Numbered from the stretch's first letter, positions 48,060-59,314 are shown. The stretch: 64,000 nucleotides of DNA from Adiantum capillus-veneris (GCA_014529385.2 CM043962.1:126260970-126324969); one strand, 5' to 3'. Notes: generated from the sequence alone by a model not told the origin. Translations and numbers: made by a program.

Positions 48060-48406
48060 GCAATCTGGGAGAATATAGGCACAAGGCTTAAATTCGAGTC
48101 CTTGTTTCACCTACAGACAGATGGGCAATCGGAGATAGCCACTTCAGTGGACTTGGACTTGTTAAAGTCGCATCTCTGATCAGAAGACTCCATCGGAGAA
48201 GTATTTGCCCTTGGTGGAGTTTGCCTACAATAACACAGTTCATACGTCTAAGGGGAAGGAGCCATTTGAGATTATCGAGGGTGTCAAGTATGTTCCACCT
48301 CTTTTGAGCACCAAAGATAAGATTTTTGAAGAAAATCAGTATACACACGATTTGGACACTACTTTTGCCAAGGTAGGGGAGGCTTTGGAGCAGTCTCAAA
48401 CACGGC
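48060..48406 (+). pseudogene. Gypsy integrase fragment
   Basis: Plus-strand integrase core of family-1 type: IWENIGTRLKF, LQTDGQSEIA (catalytic Glu region), then LPLVEFAYNNT (in the open frame from 48205, PLVEFAYNNTVHTSKGKEP) and KYVPPLLSTKDKIFEENQYT. It ends at HDLDTTFAKVGEALEQSQTR, the same block found at 38700-38770, where a minus-strand LTR interrupts it at 48407. One frameshift near 48165. Confidence 0.82.
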
Positions 48407-48855
48407 TATAACAGACTTAGACACCCCAAGTCGAGAATCTGGCACGACACACATGAGAGAAACTCAAAACCACTTAATAAACTTAATCACAACTAAGAGA
48501 GATGACGCGGCCCGACGCAGTTTTGTGCCCAGAGATATTGACCCCAAAGCACCCCGTCCGATGGGGCCTAGAAAAATAAAGCAGCCACACACACACAAAA
48601 TCAACTGCGTTTAAAATAATATATTATACAGACCCTCCGTAAATCGCATTGAAATGACACGTGGAATTTGTACGGACACCCACGTTTTACATTGCTGATT
48701 TTGGCGTGCAGGATTTTTTGCACTGCACGAACACCCTCTAGTCTACTAGATGCCCATGTGGCATACACCCATGTGATAAGCCATGTGAATCCATGTGTCC
48801 CATGTGATATGGAAAGCTTAGTCAACATAGGATGTAAGATATGCATCTTGTGATA
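48407..48855 (-). repeat. Diverged family-1 LTR (about 449 bp)
   Basis: The minus-strand end ...GTCTAAGTCTGTTATA matches the ends of the other family-1 LTRs. The start TATCACAAG is a variant of TGTCACAA. No target duplication is visible, so flanks are rearranged or old. Confidence 0.65.
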
Positions 48856-48890
48856 TTACCCATGTGTGTATAGAGATACCTGTAACAGAC

Positions 48891-49525
48891 TTGGACACCC
48901 CAAGTCAAGAATCTCGCACGACACACAAGAAAATACTTAAAATCCACTTAACAGAATCTTTTCACAATTTAATAGAGACGACACGGCCTGGTGTAGTTCC
49001 ATGCCCAAAGGTATTGGCCCCAAAGTCTCGCGCCCCTTCCAGTATTTATTTTTATATTAATAATTGAGCGAAGTACAAATTCCAAGGATCCTCTCTGCTC
49101 AGTGCTCCCAGGCAAATTTGAGAGAAAGAGAGGCCCTGGTTACATATCTATAGGCCCATGGCCTTCCAAAAGCAGTACATGAAAAGCTTCAAGTTCTAAA
49201 AGTATCCAGGCCCAAAAGCTAGCGCTCACACCAGGCAGCACAAATCGCGGAAATCCGTACAGTGCCACGTCAACAATCAACGCAATTCGTGGGCCATCCG
49301 TACAGCTCTACCACGTCAGCATCCTTGCACAACTTATTATCCTTTTGTCCCTTTGGATGGGGTACCATAAATTGGTACAACTTATAAGCTTTAGATTCTT
49401 TAATTTAGGCCCCTTGGAAGGTTCTACAAGTTGGTAAGACTTCATCTGCATCTTTCTCTAGGGATTGGACCTCCTACTGTCCAGAGTCCATCCAGATGGT
49501 CATGCCACGCCATCACTTTGTGACA
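48891..49525 (-). repeat. 3' LTR, Gypsy family 1 (635 bp)
   Basis: Minus orientation: starts TGTCACAAAGTGATGGCGTGG at 49525 and ends GTCCAAGTCTGTTACA at 48891. A purine tract (CTTTCAAGATGGGGGTA) precedes it at 49526-49542. Repeated CCACGTCA-type motifs lie near 49265 and 49310. Confidence 0.85.
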
Positions 49526-50030
49526 TACCCCCATCTTGAAAGAATTGAATTCACCCTCGATTTAAGCGAGAAACCACTTCAATAGACACTGACTCTTAAG
49601 TACTGACGCACTAGACAACACATATCCAACACTTGCACAAAGACGAAAGTCACATTCAAATCACATTCAAATCAAATCACATAAAGTCCATCGAGATCAT
49701 GATCTATTGGCAACGTGTTTAGCAATCGCATCTAGATCTATCCCAGATCTCACTGATATCTGGATTGACTAATTCTTATTGCTATCATGCCCATCTCATC
49801 TTGAATCACAAGACCGAAATGCTGCAATCATTTCGACTTTCAAACATGCACTCAGACACTACTCACAGAGCACATATATACCAGATTCATTTCGGGAATT
49901 CCTATGTTGAAGTACTTCTTTCATAAAGTCATACAACATTATATTATCAGTCCATCAATATCCCTGAAATCCAAAGGAAAATCAGTGACTTTATTCCTTT
50001 GTCCAAAAGCTGACGGACCATGCTGTGTTC
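49526..50030 (-). pseudogene. Gypsy family-1 3' UTR tail
   Basis: On the minus strand this aligns with 39370-39952, sharing for example agaagtacttc, tgcaattgctaaa[tc]acgttgc-type sequence and the purine tract. It is non-coding. The copy at 38.7-40.5 kb and this one are in opposite orientation. Confidence 0.75.
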
Positions 50031-50333
50031 GGCTACAACCTTATAGAAGGAAATTAATCCTATATTTTGGTGTAAGTTTCAAGATGGAAAGTCAGTCAAC
50101 TTTCTAGCTCGACTGATGTCGAGATTGCTTTTTGAGTTTGAATTTTGTCTGAGAATTTGTTTGAGAACTTGTTTGGTGATCCTGTTTGGAATTTGTTTAA
50201 AATGGATGGTATCTGTTTTAAACCTGAACTTGGTGGCGATTTGAATTGTTTGACTCTGGTTTTAATATTGGTTTCATTGATTGGTGATTTTACTCCCGGG
50301 TGGAGAAGTGAGAAATGTTGTTTTGGTATTGTT

Positions 50334-50605
50334 TGAACCTCGGAGCAACGCAGACGGGATGTTTGGGGAGCGTTTCGTTGTATGCTTGAAAACCTCGGAA
50401 CAACGCAGACGGGATGTCTGGGAGCGTTTCGTTGTATGCTTGAAAACCTCAGAACGACGTAGATGGGATGTCTGGGGAGCGTTTCGTTGTATGCTAGAAA
50501 AACTCGGAACGATGCAGAAGGGATGTCTGGGGAGCGTTTGGTTGTATGCTTGAACCTCCAAGCGACGCAGGCTGCGGTCTGGGGAGCGTTTGGTTGTACA
50601 GTCCT
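50334..50605 (+). repeat. Minisatellite, about five units of 53-55 bp
   Basis: Units start near 50334, 50389, 50443, 50498 and 50551 with acctcggaacgacgcag-like sequence and carry gggatgtctggggagcgttt. Each unit adds tcgttgtatgcttgaa. The array probably lies in the 3' region of the family-2 element that ends at 51853. Confidence 0.88.
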
Positions 50606-51092
50606 TTGAGCTCATGGCCTGGACCTTTTTAGGTTATTTGCGGGGGGAGTGACGAGGTGGTCATTGAGTAGCTTCATACCACAAACCGTTTGTCTCGAGG
50701 GAGTGTTCAGCGGCATTGTTCGTTGTGTCTTGTAACATGCATATGTGAGTATTTGTATTGCATTGTGATGTGCCAACCACTGAATATTCCTAATTGGATG
50801 AGATTGCCTTGGTATGTAACTTTAGTGCATCAAGACACCCGTGGAAGATCAGTGCAGTCTGGGTGTGATGGCTAATTTTACTACGTTGGAATATCAAGAG
50901 TTTTGATTTGGACGAAAGGAGAAGCCAACTCCTTAACAAAAGAGCTGAAAGGACAAGCCAAATCCTTAACAAAAAAAAAGAGCAAACTGATTGTCCCTCG
51001 GAATGACCCTTGGGAAATTTTTGAGCTAACTTGAGTTGTTTTGTAGATATGCTATAATTGCGGAAGATTACTTTCTTTCAAGAAGGGGAGGA
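50606..51092 (+). other. Non-coding 3' region of a family-2 element
   Basis: No gene supported. It ends in a purine tract (tttcaagaaggggagga, 51076-51092) directly before an LTR, so it is the 3' end of a plus-strand LTR element whose coding part is missing. Confidence 0.55.
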
Positions 51093-51853
51093 TGTCACAA
51101 ATTGCTGACGTGTCAAGCCACTGAACAACAAAGCCGACTTGCAGATCCTGGCCGAGGGGCCCTAAACCCTAGAAGCAACAAAAGAAGTTGAAGTTCTCAC
51201 CAACTTACAAATCCTCGCCGAGTGGGTCTTTTTAATAGAAGAGTTCCCACCAACTTATGGGACCCTCTTCGATGGGGCCCAAGAGATTAAAATAAAGCAG
51301 GACCCACTTACACATACAGATAGAGGTGCGTAAAAGATGATGATGTGGCAGTTGTACGGACATCCGCGATCTACGCTGATAGTGCCACGTGGCAACTTGT
51401 ACAGAGTTCCCTGATTTTACGTTGGTCTGCTGATGTGGCAGCATCTACGGTGTTCCCTAATTTTACCCTGGCCTGCTGACGTGGCAGCTTGTACGGATTT
51501 TCGTGATTTACGCTGGACAGTTTTCAACGCTAGCTTTTCAACCAGTTGCTTTTGAGTTTCAAGCTTTTCATGTAAACTGATTTTCAAGGCCAAGGGCCTT
51601 TAAATAAGCGCAGAGGGCTCAGTCTTTGGCACTCTTCTGGGTGAAGGTGCAGAGCCCAAGTACTGGCATTGTACAGAGTTCAAGTAATATAAAGAAATAC
51701 CGAAAGCGATGCCAAGGTTTGGGGCCAATACTCTCTAGAGTGGAACTCCACCACTCCCCATGTCGTTTCTCTTTTAGTTTAGTTGTTATTGAAGTGCTAA
51801 AAGTCTGTTCAGTATGTTCTTTTCTATTGGCACGTGGTGCCCATCTCGTGACA
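51093..51853 (+). repeat. 3' LTR, Gypsy family 2 (761 bp)
   Basis: Starts TGTCACAAATTGCTGACGTG and ends CCATCTCGTGACA. It contains four diverged copies of a 40-60-bp unit with tgctga[ct]gtggcagc (about 51340-51500) and TATA-like ggcctttaaataagcg near 51594. The solo LTR at 54190-54798 is a shorter relative with fewer repeats. Confidence 0.85.
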
Positions 51854-51968
51854 GAAGGATACATCATTTATCATCTCTTGAATCTAGACAGGGCCATAAT
51901 ATCGCATACTTAGCTTTGGAAAAAGCCGCTCCTTTCCCTTTCGTTTCTTCAGGCGAGCGTTTTCCACC
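51854..51968 (-). pseudogene. Gypsy integrase C-terminal scrap
   Basis: About 110 bp whose minus strand matches 38870-38960 (the KERLFPKL/MRYYG region). It is wedged between the family-2 LTR and a truncated family-3 LTR. Confidence 0.7.
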
Positions 51969-52504
51969 TTGGAGGTCAACCGGCGAGACAGCAGAACACA
52001 GCGGATCACTAGCGTTTTTGCATTTGCAGAGCATGCTAGCGTTTTGCGGCGACAGATTCAGCCATAGCCTCAGCGTTTTCTGTTTTCATCACATAGACCA
52101 AGCAGTAGAAGTCCCAAACCTCGCAAATCTCATCTTTCTGCAGCAGATCCTCGCCGCACAGTCAGATCCACCGAAGTTTGCAGATTCAGCCCGGAAAACA
52201 CAGATTTTAGCATCTACGTTTTCAGCGCATCATCGTTGCATCGTCGTCATCGCCGTCTTCACCGACATAGAGAGTCGGAATTCAGCAGATAAAGATTTGA
52301 AGTTTTCAGCCCTTAGCGTTTACAATTTCAGCCCGTCTCGTCGTCATCCTCATCGTCGTCGACATCATCGGCAAGTCCAGTGCATTGTAGAGATTTGTGC
52401 AATCAATAGTAGACCGCTCTCGCCATAGAGAGTGGGGCCTTCGGAGGAGGGTTTGACAACATTCTGGTGTCGTATTCTTCTCTCTCTATCTCTCAGTCTC
52501 AGCA

Positions 52505-53719
52505 TGTCACGTGCCACATCCAACCCTATGTGTTCGTGGACAAGCTACAGCATGACCAGGGTTCAGTTCAGTCAAGTCAGTCTAGAATAGAAAGTGATTT
52601 GGCACTTTTGTGAGTCTGTTCACAAACCGTGCATGTCCAGACACTTAGATTAGATGCATATCCTCTGGTTGCACACAGCATGACCATTAGATTCCAGTCA
52701 GATCCCAACAATAGTATTTTTATAGTGCAAAGGCCTATTTTCCCTCTTTTTAATATTTTTCACTTATTATTTTTAAGTGACTTTTGTTGGAAAGTAGGTA
52801 GGGCAATTTTGCTAAGTTTGTATATAAGCAAACTAGAGCTAGCACTTTCTGGTAGAAGAGGCAGCAGGAGCACACGCTCAACAGGCACCTTCTCAGCAAG
52901 ACCCCCAACAGAAGGCCTAGCGTTTTTGCAACTCAGCATCAACCTAGCGTTTTTGCACCAGATCAGCCAACGTTTTTGCACTTGCAATTCCCGGCGACAG
53001 TAGACAGCAGATCAGCCCTAGCGTTGAGCACATTTCCCCACAAGGACCAATTTCAGCCCTAGCGTTTTTGGTTTGCAGATCAACCTCAGCGTTTTTGCGG
53101 ATCATCGCGACAGAATCAGCCATAGGACCAGCGTTTTCAGTTTTCAGCCTTTAGCACTCACAGATCAACTCCCGAACCTCGCAGATCTCACCTTCCCGTT
53201 GCAGATCCTCGCCGCACGGTCAGATCCAGCGAAGTTTGCAGATTCAGCCCGGAAAATGCAGATTTCAGCATCTGCGTTTTCAGCGCGTCGACGTCGCAGT
53301 CGCCATTGACATCGTCTCCGACATAGAGTCAGAATTCAACAGATAAAGATTCGCAGATTTCAGCCATTAGCATTTTCAGATTTCAGCCGTCTCGTCGTCG
53401 TCCTCATTGTCGTCGACATCGTCGGCAAGTCCAAGCATTGTAGAGATTTGTGCAATCATAAGTAGACCGCTTTTGCCATCGAGAGTGGGGCCTTTGGAGG
53501 AGGGTTTTACAACGTCTCTCGTGTCGTATTCTCTTCTCTCTCTATCTCTCAGTCTCATGCACTTCCATTCACTGTGTCCATTCACTTTGTTTGTGTCCAT
53601 TGCACTCTCTCACTAAAGGAACGAAAGGCTCTCCCTTCCGTAAGTAAAAGGAACCCTTGAGCATAGTTCGGAGCACTGATCTTGAGCAAAGTTCAACATT
53701 CATTCTGTTGCACCTTACA
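52505..53719 (+). repeat. 5' LTR, family 3 (about 1.2 kb)
   Basis: Starts TGTCACGTGCCACATCCAAC. TATA-like gtttgtatataagcaaac near 52818. From 52915 to 53140 a tagcgtttttgca-type motif recurs about eight times, then Ser-, Ala-like and tcgtcgtc-rich low complexity. Ends ctgttgcaccttaca. Confidence 0.88.
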
Positions 53720-53720
53720 T

Positions 53721-53732
53721 TGGTATCAGAGC
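53721..53732 (+). promoter_or_regulatory. Primer-binding site, inner family-3 element
   Basis: TGGTATCAGAGC one base after the LTR; matches initiator-Met tRNA. Confidence 0.93.
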
Positions 53733-54189
53733 TTTGGCAGTGGTCTGTATCACTCAAGGAAAGAACCACAGAAATTTTTTTTGCTTGTTGCGGTCGCACG
53801 TAAACCCAATTCCTAATCGTGTTTTTGAATAGTGACAGGAAACCCAAGCAAGAAGGGCTTGTCCAACCTCCCCTTGTTCTCTTTTCACTCATTGAGAGCG
53901 GACCGTGCACTTAGCGGCCGGCCAATCGACGTGAGGTGGGAAAAAGCAACCTTGGTGTGAGCGCAAGGCCGCCAAGGGGTGCGCACGCGGAAAAGAGTAG
54001 AACTCGGGTGAAGAGAAGATCCTTCTCTAACACAGATTGCAAGCGAAAGAAGAACCTCAAGAACTCAAGACCCCCAAGAACCCAAGTTCCTCGTGAACTT
54101 AAGACCTCAAGACCGCAAGAATCCACAAGAACCCACGACTTCAGAATGGTCATCACTCGAAGCGGAATGGATACTTCGCTTAGAGGTGA

Positions 54190-54798
54190 TGTGACAGACT
54201 GCTGACGTGTCAAAGCCCTGAAGAAGGGAGCCAGCTTACAGATGTGGCTGAGGGGCCTAAACCCTAAGAAGAACAAGTAACAAAAGAAGTCCTACCAACT
54301 TATGGGGACCCCGTTCGATGGGGCCCCAAGTAACATAAAGGAAGAAAATAAAGCAAGATCCGGACACAGCAAAAACTGATGATGGCAGATTTCCGAAAAC
54401 TGCGCTAACATGATGACGTGGTAGGCTGTACGGATTTTTGTAAATTGCGCTGGCAGCTTTTTGGATTTGCTTTTGGACCAGATGCTTTTGAGTTTGAAGG
54501 CTTTTCACTGTAATTGCTTTTTCAAGCCAAGGGCCTTTAAATATGAGGTTAGGGCTCATTCTCTGGCATGCTTCCTGGAGAAGGTGCAGAGTCTAGAGTA
54601 CCGGCTTGTACTGTGTTGATGCAATATAAAGAAATACCAAAAGGGGCCCCAAGGTTTGGGGCCAATACTCTCTGGGGTGGAATTCTGCCACTCCGTGTCG
54701 CGTGTCGTCTCTCTCTTTCAATTCAGTTGTTATTGAAGTGCTAAAGGTCTGTTCAGTCTGTTCTTTTCTATTGGCACGTGGTGCCCGTCCTGTGGACA
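54190..54798 (+). repeat. Solo LTR, Gypsy family 2 (609 bp)
   Basis: TGTGACAGACTGCTGACG...CCTGTGGACA, flanked by a perfect GGTGA duplication (54185-54189, 54799-54803). It splits the ORF of the inner family-3 element between codons for GD and E. TATA-like ggcctttaaatatgagg near 54530; polyadenylation-like caatataaagaaata near 54621. No PBS or purine tract flank it, consistent with LTR-LTR recombination after insertion. Confidence 0.93.
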
Positions 54799-55134
54799 GG
54801 TGATGAGTATAAGAGAGGCGAAGAAGAATTTTCCCCACCACGAGGTTTTTCCGACCCTCCCCCTTCCCCATCTACGCCAAGGATTGCACTAACTCCTATG
54901 GAGGCTTTCGACAAGAGGATGATGGACAAGGATTTCGCAGAAAGAATGGCAACGATAGATCATGACTCAGCCATAGAGCGTAAGTACGACTTGGAAGCCA
55001 AAGAAAGTCAAGCCAAATTGAATCGAGAGAACAAAGAAAGAGAAGCAGAATTTGATCGCGAGAACAAAGCAAGACAAGAACAGAGCAACCAACACATGAA
55101 AGAGTTCTTGCGACTCTTTTCTATTGTGCAGGTG

Positions 55135-55137
55135 TAG
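55135..55137 (+). other. In-frame UAG shared by both family-3 copies
   Basis: CAG-GTG-TAG-TTT here and CAG-GCG-TAG-ATT at 62931-62933, at the same place in both elements, with the frame open on both sides. It could be an inherited nonsense mutation (CAG to TAG fits) or a site of stop readthrough. Confidence 0.6.
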
Positions 55138-56334
55138 TTTGCACAGAATCGGGAAAAAGAGACTCTCTCAGTCTCTTCTTCTCCCAAGCATGACACACAT
55201 GATTTGCATGATGATGATTTGAATGACAATGATAAGCATGATGATTTGGATGATAACAACAAGCATGATGATTTGCATGATGATAAGCATGATGAATTGC
55301 ATGCTAATGATGAGCATGATGAATTGGATGACAATGATAAGCATGATGATTTGCATGATGAAGATGTGATTTCTCACAAGCATGATAATTTGCAGGAAGA
55401 TGATGTGATTGTTCACAAGGATGATGTGTTAGTTGATACTTTTTCTAGTGAAGCTAACCTCATTGCAGATTCAATCAATCAGGAAGAACCGATCTTGGCT
55501 CTCGAACCTAGGTCCAAAGAACCCCCTCACAAAGAACCCCCTCGGGAAGAACCGATCTTGGCTCTCGAGCCTAGGTCCAGAGAACCCTCACAGGAAGTAC
55601 GCATGATTAGTCAGCACGCATTGTTCGAGTGTTTCATTCGTTATCGTTTCCTGTATTTTAGTCAGCGTCTTTATGTGATCCCTTTTCCTAGGCATGGCAT
55701 ATTCTACGTTGAGCACGTTTCACTCATGAATGAGCACAGATGTATGCGGATTATTCATGAAAAGTATGCATTCAAGGAAGTCACATGCCATGTCTCTTCC
55801 TTGGCATGACACATTCGTAGAAAGAGCACAAGAATATATGAGCACCAAGCATGGGGATTTCTGTTGTGAATTGCCACAGTTGATTGCTTTAGATCAGATT
55901 AGAAAGACTCGATCTCATTGTTTGCGTGTGTGTGGTGAACGGTTGGGCACTCCGTCTCTTTGTTCATCTACATTGCATGCACAATCTTTGAGGACGACAA
56001 GATTTTTTCCACTCACTTTACATGGAATGGGTATGTTCATGTTTTTGTGTTGGAGGTGGTTTCAGGAAAGTTCAGCCGTGGAGATTCTTGAAGACGGAAG
56101 AAGCATGACTCTGGACGAAGTTGAAGCATCGAAGGAGCCAGAGGAGACTTTGTGTCGCTTTCGACGCGGCCCAAAGAAGCAAGCGTTGCAGACCTCTATG
56201 AAGTTCAAGTACCGCACGACCTACACATCAGAGTGGGCCGGCGAAGAGTCCATTCCAAGATTTTGGATGCTATTGGCGATCTCCCTCGACGCCATACAGT
56301 TCGGTACCAGTACCTCACTTTGAAAAGGAGTGGA

Positions 56335-56600
56335 TGTCACGTGACACATCCAACCCTATGTATCCGTGGACAAGCTACAGCGTGACCAGGGTTTAGTTCA
56401 ATCAAGTCAGTCTAGAATAGGAAGTCATCTGGCACTTTTGTGAGTCTGTTCGCAGACCGTGCATGTCCAGATACTTAAATTAGATGCATATCCTCTGGTT
56501 GCACACAGCATGACCATCAGATTCTAGTCACACCCCATCAGTAGCATTTTTACAGTGAATAGGCTTATTTTCCCCTTTTTTGACATTTTTCACTAATTAT
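56335..56600 (+). repeat. 3' LTR of inner family-3 element, left part
   Basis: TGTCACGTGACACATCCAACC to cactaattat; continues at 60937. Interrupted by the gag-protease element with duplication ATTAT (56596-56600, 60932-60936). Confidence 0.92.
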
Positions 56601-57150
56601 TGTAGCAGGCTACAGTGTCACTTTCACAGGACACAGTTACAGTTAGTACAAATGGTCTGTTCTGTTCACACTGGACGGACACTTGGGCAGTGACACGTGG
56701 CAGGGATACGGAGGGTGGCCTAGTGGACATGTGGCCAGGTCACACTTAGTTGACTGACATTTATGGGCCGTTGGTGGCTCTTTATGATTGTATCTATGAG
56801 TAGTAGCCGTTGGGTCATTATCATTATCTTATCTTGTACGTAGTCGTCTAGAGAGAGTCTTACACAGAGCACATTAGCACCATCCCGGCACATCTGAGCC
56901 TCGACAACCCCATTGTACCTGTGAGTCCTGGGCTGGAGCTGAGAGTGCTGCCACGCCAGAGCCTGTACACGGTTCTTTGAGCTAGTCGAGTCCACATGTT
57001 CTGGTCCACTGTTGTGTCTCTGTTGTTATCCATTGTTTCTGTGTTTCATTCTGTTTGAGAGAGTTTCCATTTGTTTGAGTGAGATTGTCTCGCACATTGC
57101 ACTGAGGGGCACCCACACTGTAGAGAGCACGACATATTATCCGCGCTACA
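56601..57150 (+). repeat. 5' LTR of the gag-protease element (550 bp)
   Basis: Its last 380 bp recur at 60552-60931 with very few differences by eye, which argues for recent insertion. Confidence 0.93.
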
Positions 57151-57279
57151 GGTGCTCTCATTTTGGCGATCACGGTGGGACCTCAACTCAAATCTCACTC
57201 TGTGAGGTGCAAATCTTGAAGCTGGTTAGGTTGATCTAGCTTCCCCTGCCTTCTTCGCCGACCTTGCCTTGCAATGTTC

Positions 57280-57490
57280 CCCTCTCACCTGGTCCATTAG
57301 TCCTTGGTCTAGTCCTTTCTCGCCCTGGTCCAACTTATCCTCGTCCCTGGTCTAGACCTACTCGACCTTGGTATAGTCCTCCTCGTCCCTGGTCTAGATC
57401 TCCTCGACCCTGGTCTAGTCCTCCTCGTCCCTGGTCTAGACCTCCTCGACCCTGGTCTAGCCTTCCTCGTCCCTGGTCTCGTCCTTGGTC
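57280..57490 (+). repeat. 21-bp tandem repeat upstream of gag
   Basis: About nine to ten copies of cctcg[ta]ccctggtctag[at]cct-like units. In one frame (57264-57503) they would encode PRPWS[RS]P heptads. The gag ATG at 57485 is in another frame, so the repeat lies in the leader; the peptide may or may not be made. Confidence 0.85.
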
Positions 57491-59314
57491 CAGCCGAGTC
57501 TAGTCATTTACCTGGTTGGTTTGGTGGAGTCTAGACCTGTCACAAGTTTCTTGCCCAAACTTGGTTCGACTGGTGGTCACTGCATGACACATACAAGGAG
57601 GTCAGTTGAGCGTCAAAGCCCACTACTGAGCCCTCTGAAGTACTATCACAGAAGACGACCTTTGACACCTTGTAGAAATCCTTCAACCTCATCACCTATA
57701 CCTCCACATATCACATCACCCATTCCTTCATCAGGTTCCCCATCGTCGCGATCACCTTCTCCAGAAAAGCTCTCTCCTATTCTGCTACAGCAAGCTATTG
57801 TGCAACAGACTCAGCAAGGAATCATGGAGCCACTAGCTAGTGTTTTGGCCAAGGTGAACATCAAGTTCCCTACCTTCAAAGGGCTTTCTTCAGAAGATGC
57901 TGACGACCATGCAAGAAGATTTGTATCTCTCTGTAGGGGACGTGGGTTGAATAGAGAAGATGCTTACTTGGTACTATTTCCATCCACCCTGGATGGCCTA
58001 GCAGATAAATGGTACAGCCAATTTGCAGAGAACCATTTTGCAACTTGGGCAGCCTTAAGACAGCAGTTCTGTGCAGCTTTCAGGCCAAGTGACTACCAGG
58101 AGAAGGTGTTGGATGAGTTGGCCAACATGGTGCTCAAGCCTGAGGAGACTTTTGCGGAGCTTATGACTAAAACTAAGTCACTGGTGGCCAAGCTTCCCCA
58201 ACAACCCGGTGCATTCATGGTTAAAAAGTGGGTGGAGAAGGCGCTTCCCAAAACTTCTCAGCAAAAACTCCGAGAGAGTCTCCGACCCGACGCCACTCTC
58301 GACGAGTTCATCGCAGCTGCTAGTAGAATAGAGGGGGCTAGGAAGCTCTTCAACAACTCTCCTCAAATAGATACACCCTCTATGTTCTCGGAAGGTAGTC
58401 CTACTGATCCTTTAACTTCTTTACGCAAGGAACTGGAAGCCCTGAAGCTACAACGAGCTCTTCAAGAGTAGAGGTCCTTCTCTCTTAGACAAGAGAAGCC
58501 TACACATAATGAGGCATTGGAACAGATTAAGCGCGAGTTAGAAGAGCTCAAGTGTCAGCAAGAGACTAAGGCTATGGTTTGGTGTAGCTCATGCCGCTCT
58601 CCAGGGCACCCCCCACAGGAATGCCCCCTTCGGGTTTACTGCCACTTCTGTGAAAAATTTGGACATGAGGATAAGGATTGTTACTACCTCAAGGGATTGC
58701 GACAAATACAGCAAAATCTTGGTCCTTCTCTCCAACAAGGGCTAGCACCTGCATCCAACATGGTCTCACCCTACGGCCATCAAAACCAGTTGCCTCCTCT
58801 GCTGACAACACCCCCTATGCAGCAAGGTATGCACAACAACTTTGCACCCCACAGCTTTTATCATGCCAGTACTCCCTCAGTTCCCCAAAGTTTCTACACC
58901 TCAGCCTCCAACTCCATGCAGCAACCACCTCGTCCCCCGTTTCGTCCTTCCAATCGGCCCATACTCTGCTACAGATGCGGAGAATATGGGCATTATCAGA
59001 GCAAGTGTCCTTTACCCGAGGGGTCTCCTCCTTGTCGTCATTGCCCTGATTCGAAGGATCACTACAGTAAGGATTGTCCCAAGCAAAGGGCATCCACGTC
59101 TTCAGGCTCGACTCAGAACCAGCCCGAATTCACCTTTCCGAAGATAAATTTGATTACTGTGAACACCGTGCCTCAACCTTCACCTGCTACTCATGTGGTT
59201 AAGCCTTTGCAAGTGGAGGAGCCTGCTGGTGTCCTTACTCGGGCACAAAGAGCAGCTCTTGGTCTCAGTCTACCCACAAGTTCACCTCACCAGTCCTCAA
59301 TCTGGTCTACCTGA
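57485..59314 (+). pseudogene. Gypsy gag: capsid and four zinc knuckles, one in-frame UAG
   Basis: Frame from 57485; the N-terminal 100 codons are Ser/Pro-rich. The capsid region (about codons 120-290) contains IKFPTFKGLSSEDADDHARR, LDGLADKWYSQF and WAALRQQFCAAF, the usual Gypsy retrotransposon-gag pattern, then ELANMVLKPEETFAELM. UAG at 58469-58471 interrupts, and the same frame continues to 59314. After it come CSSCRSPGHPPQEC, CHFCEKFGHEDKDC, CYRCGEYGHYQSKC and CRHCPDSKDHYSKDC: three perfect CX2CX4HX4C knuckles and one CX2CX5HX4C variant. One or two knuckles are usual, so four is notable. If the UAG is read through, a full capsid-nucleocapsid would result; otherwise capsid alone. Well-preserved relative to other elements here. 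Confidence 0.9.

Larger units (their letters stand above)
54146..56331 (+). pseudogene. Family-3 ORF: charged helix, Asp/His repeat, conserved C-terminus
   Basis: Starts MVITRSGMDTSLRGD, then is interrupted by the solo LTR (54190-54798) and resumes EEEFSPPRGFSDPPPSP. A long Lys/Glu/Arg/Asn-rich helical region follows (about 54955-55130) to UAG at 55135. The same frame continues into an Asp/His/Lys/Leu repeat (KHDDLHDD- and HDELDDND-like units, about 55195-55390). An acidic part comes next with two copies of EEPILALEPRS, then FIRYRFLYFSQRLYVIPFPR. A frame change near 55800 leads to a C-terminal segment (GMGMFMFLCWRWFQESSAVE; RRGPKKQALQTSMKFKYR) to 56323. A different frame there reads ILDAIGDLPRRHTVRYQYLT, resembling Gypsy 3' termini. 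No capsid, protease or RT seen. Its relative at 62544-63948 shows the same order. Function unknown. Confidence 0.65.

Noticed and set aside
58469-58471. UAG in gag as proof of programmed readthrough
   Set aside because: A single copy with other frameshifts nearby cannot distinguish readthrough from mutation.
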